Shown: positions 28,074-37,048 of the stretch, piece after piece
Layout: every line of letters begins with the position of its first letter
Numbering within the stretch: position 1 is the stretch's first letter
Origin: Rhodospirillales bacterium URHD0017
GTDB lineage: Bacteria > Pseudomonadota > Alphaproteobacteria > Reyranellales > Reyranellaceae
DNA length: 62,244 nucleotides
Direction of reading: 5' to 3'
NCBI GenBank assembly: GCA_900110395.1
Contig: FODP01000018.1
Span: forward strand, 1-62,244
Notes under the pieces: model-generated
What the model saw: the letters and a program-made list of their open reading frames with translations, nothing else
The model's database searches: none
What the model was told of the DNA's origin: nothing
Made by a program: the position numbers and the translations under genes

Positions 28074-28688
28074 TCAGTTGTTGTGGTGGTCGATCGATAC
28101 GTCACCCGTCTGGGCGGCGACGCGCGCCATCCAGGCGTTGACCTGCGGAAAGTTGTCGAGGTTGAAGCCGCCTTCGCCGCCGACGTGGGTGTAGGCATAG
28201 AGCGTGATGTCGGCGAGACCGTACTGGCCGCCGACGAAGAACTGGTTGCGCCCGAGATGCTTCTCCATGACGCCGAGGGCGGCGTAGCCCTTCTCCATGC
28301 GTCCGGGCAGCTCCATCTCCTGCAGCGGCGTCAGCTTGGGCAAGAAGTGCTTCCAGAAGCGAACTGTCGCGATGTAGGGCTCGTGGCTGTACTGCTCGAA
28401 GAACATCCATTGCAGCGTCTCGGCCCGTGCCCGGCGGTCCTTGGGCGCGAGCCTGGTGCCCTCGGCCAGGTACCAGATGATGGCGTTCGATTCGAAAAGG
28501 AAGGAGCCGTCCTCGAGCTGCAAGGTGGGGATGCGGCCGTTGGGGTTTTTGGCCAGGAACTCGGGCGTGCGCGTCTCGCCCTTGAGAATATCGCGCTCGA
28601 CGAGCTTGTAGGGCAGGCCGAGGTGCTCCAGCACCAGGCGCACTTTGTAGCCGTTGCCCGATCCCATGAAGTCATAAAGCGTCATCAT
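28074..28688 (-). CDS. Glutathione S-transferase family protein
   Basis: A 204-residue two-domain GST. The thioredoxin-like N-terminal domain carries SGNGYKVRLVLEHLGLPY, the conserved cis-proline segment GRIPTLQL and the glutathione-contacting ESNAIIWYLAEGT. The helical C-terminal domain contains FVGGQYGLADITLYAY, the N-capping motif of the fold. Expected to be cytoplasmic; conjugation, isomerase or reductase activity is possible. It starts six bases after gltD and is followed closely by the tautomerase gene, so it shares the gltD transcript. Confidence 0.93.
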   Translation of the reverse strand: MMTLYDFMGSGNGYKVRLVLEHLGLPYKLVERDILKGETRTPEFLAKNPNGRIPTLQLEDGSFLFESNAIIWYLAEGTRLAPKDRRARAETLQWMFFEQYSHEPYIATVRFWKHFLPKLTPLQEMELPGRMEKGYAALGVMEKHLGRNQFFVGGQYGLADITLYAYTHVGGEGGFNLDNFPQVNAWMARVAAQTGDVSIDHHNN

Positions 28689-28694
28689 GGTCGG

Positions 28695-30149
28695 TCACTC
28701 CGCAGCGATGGCGACCGCGTCGCTCTTCGCCATTGGGGCCTTGGTGGCGAGATAGGTGTGGATACGCTCCGCCGCGTCGCGGCCGTCGCGCACGGCCCAG
28801 ACGACCAGCGAGGCGCCGCGCACGATGTCGCCCGCGGCAAACACGCCGTCGAGGTTGGTCATCATGCTCTTCCAGTCGATCTTGAGCGTGCCCCAGCCGG
28901 TGACGCCGAGATCGGGCGCCTTGAGCAGCTCGGGGAGGTTTTCGGGATCGAAGCCCAGCGCCTTCAGCACCAGGTCGGCATGGATGTTGGTGTGGGAGTT
29001 GGGGATCTCCTGCGGCGTCTGGCGGCCGGTCGAATCGGGCATGCCGAGATGGATGCGCACGGCGCGGACATGGCTGACATGGTCCTTGCCCAGGAAGCCC
29101 TGCGGGGCGGAGAGCCACACGAACTCCACGCCCTCTTCCTCGGCGTGCTTCACCTCGCGCTGCGAGCCCGGCATGTTGGCGCGGTCGCGGCGATAGAGGC
29201 ACTTCACCGACTTGGCCCCCTGGCGCACCGCGGTGCGCACGCAGTCCATCGCCGTGTCGCCGCCGCCGATCACCACGACGTTCTTGCCCCGGGCGTTCAG
29301 CGCGCCCGAGTCGAAGTCGGCGACCTTGTCGCCAAGGCCATTGCGGTTCGACGCCGTGAGGTAGTCGAGCGCGGCCACGATGCCCTTCACGCCGACACCA
29401 GGGGCCGCGATGTCGCGCGCCTTGTAGACGCCGGTGGCGATCAGCACGGCGGCATGACGCTGGCGCAGCTCGTCCATCGTCACATCGCGGCCGACTTCGC
29501 AGTTCAGCTCGAACTTGACGTTGGAGGCGCGCAACAGCGTCTCGCGGCGCTGCACGATGTCCTTCTCGAGCTTGAAGTTGGGGATGCCGTAGATCAGCAG
29601 ACCGCCGACGCGGTCGTAGCGATCGTAGATCGTCACCTGGTAGCCCTTGCGCCGCAGCTGCTCGGCCGCCGCCAGGCCCGCCGGCCCGGCGCCGACGATG
29701 CCGACGCTCTCGGGCCGCTCACGCCGCGGCTTGATCGGCTGCACCCAGCCCTGGTTCCAGGCGGTGTCGGTGATGAACTTCTCGACCGAGCCGATGGTGA
29801 CGGATTCAAAACCCTTCTCGATGACGCAGTTGCCTTCGCACAGCCGGTCCTGCGGACAGATGCGGCCGCAAATCTCCGGGAAGTTGTTGGTCGCCGAGGA
29901 AAGCTCGTAGGCCTCCTCGAGGCGGCCCTCGGCCGTGAGCTTCAGCCAGTCGGGGATGTTGTTGTGCAGCGGGCAATGGATCTGACAGAACGGCACGCCG
30001 CATTGCGAGCAGCGCGCCGCCTGCTCGGCCGCCTTTTCCCGCGCGTAGTTCGCATAGATCTCGTCGAAGTCGCGCCGGCGCTCGGCCGCCGGGCGCTTGT
30101 CCGGCATGGCCTGAGGCGTGGCGACGAACTTCAGCATCCTTTCAGACAT
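28695..30149 (-). CDS. gltD: Glutamate synthase (NADPH) small subunit
   Basis: A 484-residue beta subunit that passes electrons from NADPH through FAD to the large subunit. Iron-sulfur cysteines are Cys47, 50, 55 and 59 (CSQCGVPFCQIHCP) and Cys94, 98, 104 and 108 (CGRICPQDRLCEGNC). The FAD Rossmann motif GAGPAG is at residues 153-158, and the NADPH motif VVIGGGDTAMDC lies in the second half. A weak ribosome site precedes the ATG. It is the first gene of the unit gltD, GST, tautomerase, gltB. Confidence 0.97.
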   Translation of the reverse strand: MSERMLKFVATPQAMPDKRPAAERRRDFDEIYANYAREKAAEQAARCSQCGVPFCQIHCPLHNNIPDWLKLTAEGRLEEAYELSSATNNFPEICGRICPQDRLCEGNCVIEKGFESVTIGSVEKFITDTAWNQGWVQPIKPRRERPESVGIVGAGPAGLAAAEQLRRKGYQVTIYDRYDRVGGLLIYGIPNFKLEKDIVQRRETLLRASNVKFELNCEVGRDVTMDELRQRHAAVLIATGVYKARDIAAPGVGVKGIVAALDYLTASNRNGLGDKVADFDSGALNARGKNVVVIGGGDTAMDCVRTAVRQGAKSVKCLYRRDRANMPGSQREVKHAEEEGVEFVWLSAPQGFLGKDHVSHVRAVRIHLGMPDSTGRQTPQEIPNSHTNIHADLVLKALGFDPENLPELLKAPDLGVTGWGTLKIDWKSMMTNLDGVFAAGDIVRGASLVVWAVRDGRDAAERIHTYLATKAPMAKSDAVAIAAE

Positions 30150-30401
30150 GACGACATCAATCCAACCGACTGTGTAATTTTATTTCGCGAAGAGCGCGTT
30201 GCCCGCGCTAAAGATGCGCTGGTGGCGTCAATTGAGCACTGCGGGAAAGATAAGTCAATAGATGTGACCTATTTTTCCGAGGATCGATTCGGAGAAGAGC
30301 AGAGGCTCGGAGAAGGGGCGAGCTCGCTCCACCATTGGTTACGAATTAGGACTAATTATTCAGTGTGCAAAAGGTTGTCGATAGACAGCGCTTTGAGGCG
30401 G
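30150..30401. other. AT-richer intergenic stretch upstream of gltD
   Basis: This gap between the start of gltD and the end of the NDUFA9-like gene is visibly richer in A and T than its surroundings and holds the gltD promoter region. A small inverted repeat, AGCGCG/CGCGCT, is at 30193-30209. On the plus strand one frame reads as plausible protein (for example IDVTYFSEDRFGEEQRLGEG) without a credible start, so it may be a decayed gene fragment. No RNA gene is recognised. Confidence 0.45.
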
Positions 30402-31355
30402 TCAGGCCGGGGCGTGCTGGTTGTAGCGACCGCCGATGCGGAAGCGGTCGAGGTAGGTCGGCAGGATGACCTCGACGGCCGTCGGCACGATGCCGAGGTC
30501 GGCCAGGGTCTTGGCGCCGCCGCGCACGACGTTGTCGGAGGTGAGCAGATCGACCTGGTCGTGAGTGAGCGGCGGCACGGGCAGGAACTCGGCGAACCAG
30601 CCCGCGATCTTCATCAGGCCGGCCGGCACGCCGATGATGCGCTTGTCGCGGCCGATCTCGCGCAGGGTGAGCGCCGCGATCTCGCGATAGGTGTAGACCT
30701 TGGGTCCCCCCAGCTCGAACACGCTTTTGGCCGTCTCCGGCCGCGCCAGCACGGCAGCGGCGGCGGCACCGACGTCGCCTGCGAACACCGGCTGCACCTT
30801 GGCCCGGCCGTTGCCGACGACGGGCATGAACGGCGCCTGGGCCGCGATCTTGGCCAGGCGGTTGAACATGGCGTCATCGGGCCCGAAAACCACGCTGGGC
30901 CGCAGGATCGTGGCGCTTTCGAAGCCCGCGATGATGGCGTCCTCGGCCTCGACCTTGGACTGGATGTAACGGTTCTTCGAGCTGCGACTTTCCGCGCCGA
31001 TGCCCGACATGTGGACCAGGCGCTGTACGCCCGCGGCGCGCGCCGCCTCGGCGATCGTCCGCGCGCCGTCGACATGGACCGCGCGATAGCGTTGACGGCC
31101 GCGCTGGAAGGGAATGCCCGCGGCGTTGATCACGGCGTCGCTGCCTTTGATGGCGATGGCCACCGAGTCGGGCATGCGGAGATTGGCCCGCATCAGGGTG
31201 ATCTGGCCGACATCGCCCGCGATCTTGAGCGGCTCGGCAAGCTCGATGCGCCGACAGGCCACGCGGATGAGATAGCCTTGCGGGGCGAGCGCCCGAACGA
31301 TCGCCCGGCCGACAAAGCCCGAGCCGCCGAAAACCGTGACCTGCTTGATGTTCAT
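30402..31355 (-). CDS. NAD(P)-binding SDR protein, complex I NDUFA9-like
   Basis: A 317-residue atypical short-chain dehydrogenase. The dinucleotide-binding motif VTVFGGSGFVGRAIV begins at residue 5. Further blocks are VINAAGIPF, the YIQSKVEAEDAI segment where the active-site Tyr-x3-Lys would sit (Y and K both present), ATILRPSVVFGPDD and the VFELGGPKVYTYREIA segment. This pattern matches the NDUFA9-like subgroup linked to respiratory complex I and quinone metabolism in alphaproteobacteria. An upstream ATG at 31376 adds seven residues; neither start has a strong ribosome site. It is transcribed away from the tRNA-Leu gene. Confidence 0.92.
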   Translation of the reverse strand: MNIKQVTVFGGSGFVGRAIVRALAPQGYLIRVACRRIELAEPLKIAGDVGQITLMRANLRMPDSVAIAIKGSDAVINAAGIPFQRGRQRYRAVHVDGARTIAEAARAAGVQRLVHMSGIGAESRSSKNRYIQSKVEAEDAIIAGFESATILRPSVVFGPDDAMFNRLAKIAAQAPFMPVVGNGRAKVQPVFAGDVGAAAAAVLARPETAKSVFELGGPKVYTYREIAALTLREIGRDKRIIGVPAGLMKIAGWFAEFLPVPPLTHDQVDLLTSDNVVRGGAKTLADLGIVPTAVEVILPTYLDRFRIGGRYNQHAPA

Positions 31356-31448
31356 GGGATGGTGCCTATAGCTCATTGCCGGCTGCGCGCAAGGTTGACA
31401 TCGGGCCGCCCGGCCCTTAACTCACCGCCCTCACTGCCCGCATGCCGT

Positions 31449-31533
<85 letters not shown>

Positions 31534-31549
31534 TGCGAGGCACTGCGGC

Positions 31550-32161
31550 ATGACCATCACGCTCCATCGCGGGGACCTTCCCGCCGACCTGTCGCTCGGC
31601 ACCGTCGTGGCCGTCGACACCGAAACCATGGGTCTCAACCCCCATCGCGACCGCCTGTGCCTGGTCCAGCTCTCGGCCGGCGACGGCGACGCCCATCTGG
31701 TGCAGATCCCGCGCGGACCCGTGAAGGCGCCTCGGTTGGCCGCCATGCTGGCCGATCCCAATGTCCTGAAACTCTTTCATTTCGGCCGTTTCGACATCGC
31801 CATGCTCGAGCATGCGCTGGGCGTGCGCTGTGAGCCCGTCTACTGCACCAAGATCGCGGCCCGCCTGGTCCGCACCTTCACCGATCGCTGGGGCCTGAAG
31901 GACCTGTGCCGGGAGCTTTTAGGCGTCGACCTCTCCAAGCAGCAGCAGACCTCCGATTGGGGCGCCGATACGCTCAGCGAAGAACAGCTGGCCTACGCGG
32001 CGTCCGATGTGCTGCATTTGCATGCGCTCAGGGCCAAGCTCGATGCACTTTTAGCCCGTGAGGGGCGCACCGAGCTGGCCGAGGGGGCCTTCAAGTTCCT
32101 GCCCACCCGGGCCCGCCTGGACGTGGCCGGCTGGCCGGACGTCGACATCTTCGAGCACTAA
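31550..32161 (+). CDS. Ribonuclease D-type 3'-5' exonuclease
   Basis: A 203-residue DEDDy exonuclease. Asp23 and Glu25 lie in AVDTETMGL, Asp82 in HFGRFDIAML, and Tyr149 and Asp153 in YAASDVLHL. Only the catalytic domain is present, without the HRDC domains of full-length RNase D, as in many alphaproteobacteria. RNase D trims tRNA 3' ends, and the gene starts just after tRNA-Leu, probably on the same transcript. Downstream is rpoN; in many related genomes lptC, lptA and lptB lie between these two genes but are absent here. Confidence 0.94.
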   Translation: MTITLHRGDLPADLSLGTVVAVDTETMGLNPHRDRLCLVQLSAGDGDAHLVQIPRGPVKAPRLAAMLADPNVLKLFHFGRFDIAMLEHALGVRCEPVYCTKIAARLVRTFTDRWGLKDLCRELLGVDLSKQQQTSDWGADTLSEEQLAYAASDVLHLHALRAKLDALLAREGRTELAEGAFKFLPTRARLDVAGWPDVDIFEH

Positions 32162-32244
32162 AAGGAGCTTGATCTCGGACTTGGCATGGTTATTGCTTAA
32201 ACCCTTGTAAGGGGAGGTCTGACAGACCTTCAGGGTGGGGGTAT

Positions 32245-33780
32245 ATGCGTATCGGTCCGAGTCTCATCCTGGCTTCGCGCCAGACCTTGGCAATGACGCC
32301 GCAGCTTCAGCAGGCCATCAAGCTGCTGCAGTTCTCACATCTCGAGCTCGCCGCCTTCATCCAACAGGAACTCGAAAAGAACCCCTTGCTGTCCGAGGGC
32401 TCGGGAGATGACGGCCCGATCGTCGAACAGGACGCTCCCGTCGTCGACGCACCCTCCGACACCGCCGAGGCGCTGGCTGCCGCCGCCCCCGCCTTGGCCG
32501 ACGCCGACGAGCGCTGGACGCGCGAGCATGCCGACCGCGGCGGCGATGGCGCCGCAAGCCGCGTCGGCCAGCGCGACGACGCCCCCAGCGCCCTCGATTT
32601 CGTTTCCGAGCGGCCGCGCTCGCTCGCCGTGCATGTGCTGGAACAGATCGAGCTGATGTTCGCCGATGCCGCGGAGCGGCGCATTGCGCTGAAACTCGCC
32701 GAAGGCCTCGACGAGGCGGGCTATTGCCGCCTCGATGCGCCCGCTGTCGCCGAGGCGTGCCGCGTCGGCCTCGACGTGATCGAGGCGGTGTGGACCAGGC
32801 TGCGCCAGATCGAACCGTCCGGCCTCTTCGCCCGCACCGTCGCGGAGTGCCTCGGCGCACAGCTCGCCGAGCGCAACCGCCTCGATCCCGCGATGAAGGC
32901 GCTTTTGGACAATCTCGACCTGGTGGCCGCCGGCGAGCTCGGACAGCTGCGCCGGCGCTGCGGTGTCGACGACGAGGATCTGCGCGACATGCTGTCGGAG
33001 CTGCGCACGCTCGATCCGCGCCCCGGCCAGGCCTTCGACTTCGAGCCGATCCAGCCCGTCGCGCCCGATCTCTTCCTGCGCCCGGCCAAGGACGCCGACA
33101 CCGGTGAAGAGGGCTGGCACATCGAGCTCAACACCGATGCGCTGCCCAAGGTGCTGGTCGACCGCAACTACCACGCCACGCTGATGAAGGGCGCGCGCGC
33201 CAAGCCCGATCGCGACTTCGTCGCCGAGCGCTTCCAGTCGGCCAACTGGCTGGTCAAGACTCTCGAGCAGCGCGCCACCACCATCCTCAAGGTCGCGCGC
33301 GAGATCGTGCGCCAGCAGGACGGCTTCTTCCGTCATGGCGTCAGCGCGCTGCGTCCGCTGGTGCTGCGCGACATTGCCATCGCCACCGAGCTGCACGAAA
33401 GCACGGTGAGCCGCGTCACTTCCAACAAATACATCGCCACGCCGCGCGGCATCTTCGAGCTGAAATATTTCTTCACCTCGGCGCTGCCAGCGCGGACTCC
33501 GGGCGTCGTCGTGTCGTCGGAATCGGTGCGCTCGCGCATCCGCCATCTGGTCGGCGGCGAGAGCTCCGGCGCGCCGTTGTCGGACGATCGCATCGTCGAT
33601 CTCCTGAAGGGCGAGGGCGTCGAGATCGCCCGTCGCACCGTCGCCAAGTATCGCGAGGCCATGCGCATACCCTCGTCGGCCGAGCGCCGCCGTCTCGGCC
33701 GCCTCGGCATGGGACGCAGCCTGCCGACGCTTCCTGCTGCCGCCATCGCCGCGCAAGCTCTGACCGGCCCGGCCGACTGA
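32245..33780 (+). CDS. rpoN: RNA polymerase sigma-54 factor
   Basis: A 511-residue sigma-54. Region I (residues 1-50) is glutamine- and leucine-rich (QTLAMTPQLQQAIKLLQFSH), and an acidic Asp/Ala-rich region II spans roughly 55-110. The core-binding part follows, then the helix-turn-helix block ESTVSRVTSNKYIATPRGIF and the RpoN box ARRTVAKYRE at residues 462-471, which recognises the -24 promoter element. It would direct transcription of nitrogen and other genes with enhancer-binding activators. ptsN follows 116 bases later. The ATG is preceded by a G-rich stretch (GGGTGGGGGT). Confidence 0.98.
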   Translation: MRIGPSLILASRQTLAMTPQLQQAIKLLQFSHLELAAFIQQELEKNPLLSEGSGDDGPIVEQDAPVVDAPSDTAEALAAAAPALADADERWTREHADRGGDGAASRVGQRDDAPSALDFVSERPRSLAVHVLEQIELMFADAAERRIALKLAEGLDEAGYCRLDAPAVAEACRVGLDVIEAVWTRLRQIEPSGLFARTVAECLGAQLAERNRLDPAMKALLDNLDLVAAGELGQLRRRCGVDDEDLRDMLSELRTLDPRPGQAFDFEPIQPVAPDLFLRPAKDADTGEEGWHIELNTDALPKVLVDRNYHATLMKGARAKPDRDFVAERFQSANWLVKTLEQRATTILKVAREIVRQQDGFFRHGVSALRPLVLRDIAIATELHESTVSRVTSNKYIATPRGIFELKYFFTSALPARTPGVVVSSESVRSRIRHLVGGESSGAPLSDDRIVDLLKGEGVEIARRTVAKYREAMRIPSSAERRRLGRLGMGRSLPTLPAAAIAAQALTGPAD

Positions 33781-33896
33781 GACCAACTCGGGGTCGGCCA
33801 AGGAGCGGCTTGACCCGGTCGGACGAGGCGCCTATAGGGGCGCCTTCGCGTGCCGGGCGTCGTTTGGTCCTTGTTCGCTAACCTGTTGGTGACATT

Positions 33897-34367
33897 GTGG
33901 AAATTGCCGATTTGCTGACCGGTCCAGACGCCGTTCTGGCCAGCGTGAAGGCGTCCGGCAAGAAAGCGTTGTTGGCAGATTTGGCGGCCCGCGCCGCTTC
34001 CATGCTGAAGCTCGACGAACGCCGCCTGTTCGACCGTCTCCTCGAGCGCGAGCGGCTGGGCTCGACCGGAATCGGCGGCGGTATCGCCATCCCGCACGGC
34101 CGCATGAGCACGCTCACCGAGCCGCGCGGGCTGTTCGCCCGCCTCGCCCATCCGATCGATTTCGATTCGATCGACGAGCGACCGGTCGACATCGTCTTCC
34201 TGCTGGTCGCCCCCGAAGGCGCCGGCGCCGACCATCTCAAGGCCCTGGCGCGCGTCTCACGCCTGCTGCGCGATCGCAGCCTGGTCGAGAAGTTGCGCGC
34301 GACCGAGAGCGCCGACGCGCTCTACGCCCTGCTGGTCGAATCCATCCAGACCCAAAGCGCCGCCTAG
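33897..34367 (+). CDS. ptsN: PTS IIA-like nitrogen-regulatory protein (EIIA-Ntr)
   Basis: A 156-residue cytoplasmic phosphocarrier-type regulator. His67 in GIAIPHGRM is the predicted phosphorylation site. Further family segments are DRLLERERLGSTGIGGG and VDIVFLLVAPEGAGADHLKALA. It acts at the end of the PtsP-PtsO chain and affects potassium, nitrogen and carbon metabolism. The start is GTG at 33897. The ribosome-hibernation gene hpf, usually between rpoN and ptsN, is missing; the 116-base gap holds no open reading frame for it. Confidence 0.95.
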   Translation: MEIADLLTGPDAVLASVKASGKKALLADLAARAASMLKLDERRLFDRLLERERLGSTGIGGGIAIPHGRMSTLTEPRGLFARLAHPIDFDSIDERPVDIVFLLVAPEGAGADHLKALARVSRLLRDRSLVEKLRATESADALYALLVESIQTQSAA

Positions 34368-34389
34368 TCAGCGCGGCTCGTCAGCGCGA

Positions 34390-34608
34390 CTAGTGCACCA
34401 ACGCCGGCTCGAGATCGTGCTGGCGGATCAGCGCCTGTGCCAGCTCGACCGAGGGCGCGGCGGCCATCGGCTTGCCGTCGGCTGAGAAGATGCCGATGGC
34501 GTGCGCGCCGTCGGGAAGGTTGATGGCCTTCACGTAGGCGATCTGCTGGGCACCGAGGCTCAGGAAGGCTTCGTCGGCGAGGGGGGTGAAAGTCTGCTCG
34601 TTTTCCAT
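34390..34608 (-). CDS. DUF1150 family small protein
   Basis: A 72-residue protein of unknown function. The pattern LADEAFLSLGAQQIAYVKAI, followed by GIFSADGKPMAAAPSVELAQALI, is typical of the DUF1150 family, which in alphaproteobacteria is regularly found beside an Hsp20 gene, as here. It lies 33 bases downstream of that gene on the same strand and should be transcribed with it from the heat-shock promoter. It meets ptsN tail to tail with a 22-base gap. Confidence 0.9.
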   Translation of the reverse strand: MENEQTFTPLADEAFLSLGAQQIAYVKAINLPDGAHAIGIFSADGKPMAAAPSVELAQALIRQHDLEPALVH

Positions 34609-34641
34609 GGCTACCTCCTTGGCAGCGTCAACCAGCGTCGG

Positions 34642-35100
34642 TCAGCGGGGCTGAACACGGCGCGCGGTGATGTCGATGGCATTGTTGCCGGCCTCGCCGG
34701 CCTCGATGCGGATCCTGCTGATGCGCGGCTCCTGGACCGGCCGCACGAGGTCGATCGACAGCAGCCCGTTGTCGAGCCGCGCGCCCGTCACCTCGATGCC
34801 CTCGGCCAGCATGAACGCGCGCTGGAACTGGCGCGCGGCGATGCCGCGATGAAGGAACACTCGATCGCTGTCGTCGGTCTGCTTGCCGCGCACCGTGAGC
34901 TGGCTCTCGACCAGCTCGATGGCCAGGTCGTCGGACGCGAAGCCCGCGACTGCCAGCGTGATGCGCAAGCCGTTCTCGCCGATCCGCTCGATATTGTAGG
35001 GGGGATAGCCCTCCGCGCCCTTGGCCAACCGGTCGAGCGTACGCTCGAGCTGATCGAAGCCCAGCAGCAGGGGCGAATTGAACATCGACACACGGCTCAT
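34642..35100 (-). CDS. Small heat shock protein, Hsp20/IbpA family
   Basis: A 152-residue ATP-independent chaperone. The alpha-crystallin domain spans about residues 30-130, with YPPYNIERIGENGLRITLAVAGF at its start and DNGLLSIDLVRPVQEP near the end. Residue patterns such as RGIAARQFQRAFMLAEGIEV match the IbpA branch. The ATG at 35100 is fixed by a strong GGAGGAGGG site; the longer frame upstream covers the promoter. A sigma-32-like promoter lies 59-90 bases upstream. DUF1150 follows in the same unit. Confidence 0.94.
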   Translation of the reverse strand: MSRVSMFNSPLLLGFDQLERTLDRLAKGAEGYPPYNIERIGENGLRITLAVAGFASDDLAIELVESQLTVRGKQTDDSDRVFLHRGIAARQFQRAFMLAEGIEVTGARLDNGLLSIDLVRPVQEPRISRIRIEAGEAGNNAIDITARRVQPR

Positions 35101-35158
35101 AGAACCCTCCTCCGAGGAGCGAGCGTCCAGGAATCCATTTAGGCCTTCCCTTGTGGTG

Positions 35159-35190
35159 AATCTGGGGTGCTCGGAAGGTGGTTCAAGGGG
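35159..35190 (-). promoter_or_regulatory. Sigma-32 (RpoH)-type heat-shock promoter of hsp20
   Basis: On the minus strand CCCCTTGAA (35182-35190) is separated by 14 bases from CCCCAGATT (35159-35167), close to the RpoH consensus CCCTTGAA-N13-17-CCCCAT. It would start transcription about 50 bases before the hsp20 ATG. Confidence 0.8.
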
Positions 35191-35289
35191 CTTTCCGTGG
35201 CCATCGCCACAGCCATCCGGGTGAGTTAAAATGGCCACACCCCTCAACTGCCCGGTGGGAAATGCCGGCGGGCCAAAGAACAGAAAAAG

Positions 35290-37041
35290 ATGACGCTGGT
35301 TGCTTCAGACGTGCGTCGAGCCGGTGACCCCTTGGTGGCCGGTACCCGTACGCCTCGCTCCGTCCCCGCCCGCCCGGCCAAGGCCAACCGCGGCGAAAGT
35401 CGTGGATTTGGCCGCTGGTTGCTCGAATCGGGCCTCTATTCCCTCACCCTGGGCTACGCCTCGCCGCGCTCCTTCTTTGCCGTGGCGCCCGACAGCTGGC
35501 CGGGCGATCCCGCGATCGGCCAGCGCCTGATCATGGGCGAGCTTTTGGCCCGCGGCAGCGCCGGCGCCGTGGCGCCCGACTCCGACGATCCGCCGTGGCG
35601 CCGTCCCGGTGCGCCGACCCTGTGGGTCGATGCCCTGAACGGCTTTGGCTGGCTGCGCGACCTGCGCGATTGCGGCGACCCGTCGGCCGCCGCGCTCGCC
35701 GTCCGCCTGGTCGACGACTGGTCGAACCGCGAAGGCCGCTGGTCGCCGATCACCTGGAAGCGCGAGGTGCTGGCCGAGCGCATCGTCTCGTGGATCCGCC
35801 ACTACGACTGGCTGGCGACCGCGGCCGACCCGGGCTTCCCCGCCCGCTTCGTGTTCTCGCTCGCCCGCCAGCGCACCCATCTCAAGCGCGCGCTGCGCAC
35901 CGGCCTGGTCGGCCACGAAGCGGTCGCCGCGCTGAAGGCGCTGATCTTCGTCGACCTCGCCTTCCTGCGCGACGGCAAGCACTTCGAGAAGAACCTCGAG
36001 CAGACGCTGTCGCGGCTCGCCAAGTTCGTGAAGCGCTACGTGCTGCACGACGGCATCGTCGCCGAGCGCGCGCCGCACCTGCAGCTCGCCGTGCTGCGCC
36101 ATCTGATCGACGTGCGCTCGGCGCTGGGCTCGGCCGAACGCCGCGCGCCGGCCGAGATCGTCGCCGCCATCGACCGCATGGCGCCCTTGCTGCGCTTCTT
36201 TCGCCACGGCGATGGCGGGCTTGCCCTGTTCAACGGCGCCTGGGAGGCCGATCGCACCTTGATCGACCTCGTGCTGGCGCGCTCGGGCTCGAGCGAGAGT
36301 GCGCCGAGCATGGCGCTGGCGAGCGGCTTCCAGCGGCTGGCCGCCGGCACCTCGCTGGTGATCACCGACGCGGGCAGCCCGCCCAGCCGCGGCATGGACA
36401 TCATCGCCCACGCCGGCACGCTCTCCTTCGAGATGAGCGCCGCGCACGAGCGGCTGATCGTTAATTGCGGCACCTACCCCGGCGCGCCGCGCGACTGGCA
36501 GCATTTCATGCGCTACACAGCGGCGCATTCGACCGCCGTGGTCGACGACACCAACTCCAGCGAGATCACCGACCATGGCGCGCTGGAGTATCGCGCCGGC
36601 AACGTCGTGGTCGACCGCGCCGACAACGACGGCGCGCAGTGGCTCGACATGATGCATGACGGCTACCGCTCGCTCTACGGCATCATCCATCGCCGCCGCC
36701 TGTGGCTGTCGGCCGACGGCGGCGACCTGCGCGGCGAGGACACCTTCGTCGGCCACGAGGGCAAACCGGTCACCGTGCCAGACAAGCGCTTCATCGTTCG
36801 CTTCCACCTGCATCCGGCGGTGAAGGCGACCCTGGCGCAAAGCGGCCAGGCGGTGCTGATGCGCCTGCCGAGCGGCCGCGGCTGGCGCCTGCGCGCGTCA
36901 GGTGCGGGCATCGGCCTGGCCGAGAGCATCTATCTCGGCGAGGAAGGCCGCGTGCGCCGCACCGAGCAGATCGTGCTGGTCGGCCAGGTGCCGATGGAAG
37001 GCACCACCGTGAAGTGGGCGCTGACCCGGATGGAAGGGTAA
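35290..37041 (+). CDS. Heparinase II/III-like protein
   Basis: A 583-residue protein. The N-terminal half is helical (alpha/alpha toroid) and contains WVDALNGFGWLRDLRDCGD and a VSWIRHYDW segment. The C-terminal half is a beta-sandwich with LIVNCGTYPG, YTAAHSTAVVDDTNSSEI and HDGYRSLYGIIHRRRLWLS, the family's lyase-domain blocks. No clear signal peptide is seen, although a hydrophobic stretch follows GRWLLESGLYSLTL. In alphaproteobacteria such proteins are thought to act on polysaccharides or cell-envelope glycans; the substrate is unknown. It is transcribed divergently from hsp20. A strong hairpin (37091-37129) follows. Confidence 0.92.
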   Translation: MTLVASDVRRAGDPLVAGTRTPRSVPARPAKANRGESRGFGRWLLESGLYSLTLGYASPRSFFAVAPDSWPGDPAIGQRLIMGELLARGSAGAVAPDSDDPPWRRPGAPTLWVDALNGFGWLRDLRDCGDPSAAALAVRLVDDWSNREGRWSPITWKREVLAERIVSWIRHYDWLATAADPGFPARFVFSLARQRTHLKRALRTGLVGHEAVAALKALIFVDLAFLRDGKHFEKNLEQTLSRLAKFVKRYVLHDGIVAERAPHLQLAVLRHLIDVRSALGSAERRAPAEIVAAIDRMAPLLRFFRHGDGGLALFNGAWEADRTLIDLVLARSGSSESAPSMALASGFQRLAAGTSLVITDAGSPPSRGMDIIAHAGTLSFEMSAAHERLIVNCGTYPGAPRDWQHFMRYTAAHSTAVVDDTNSSEITDHGALEYRAGNVVVDRADNDGAQWLDMMHDGYRSLYGIIHRRRLWLSADGGDLRGEDTFVGHEGKPVTVPDKRFIVRFHLHPAVKATLAQSGQAVLMRLPSGRGWRLRASGAGIGLAESIYLGEEGRVRRTEQIVLVGQVPMEGTTVKWALTRMEG

Positions 37042-37048
37042 CCTTCAT

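Noticed and set aside
30150..30401. Riboswitch or leader RNA for glutamate synthase
   Set aside because: No stable multi-stem fold or known aptamer pattern was seen; only a six-base inverted repeat is present.
35101..35247. N-terminal extension of Hsp20
   Set aside because: It covers the heat-shock promoter and leader; a strong ribosome site marks the ATG at 35100.
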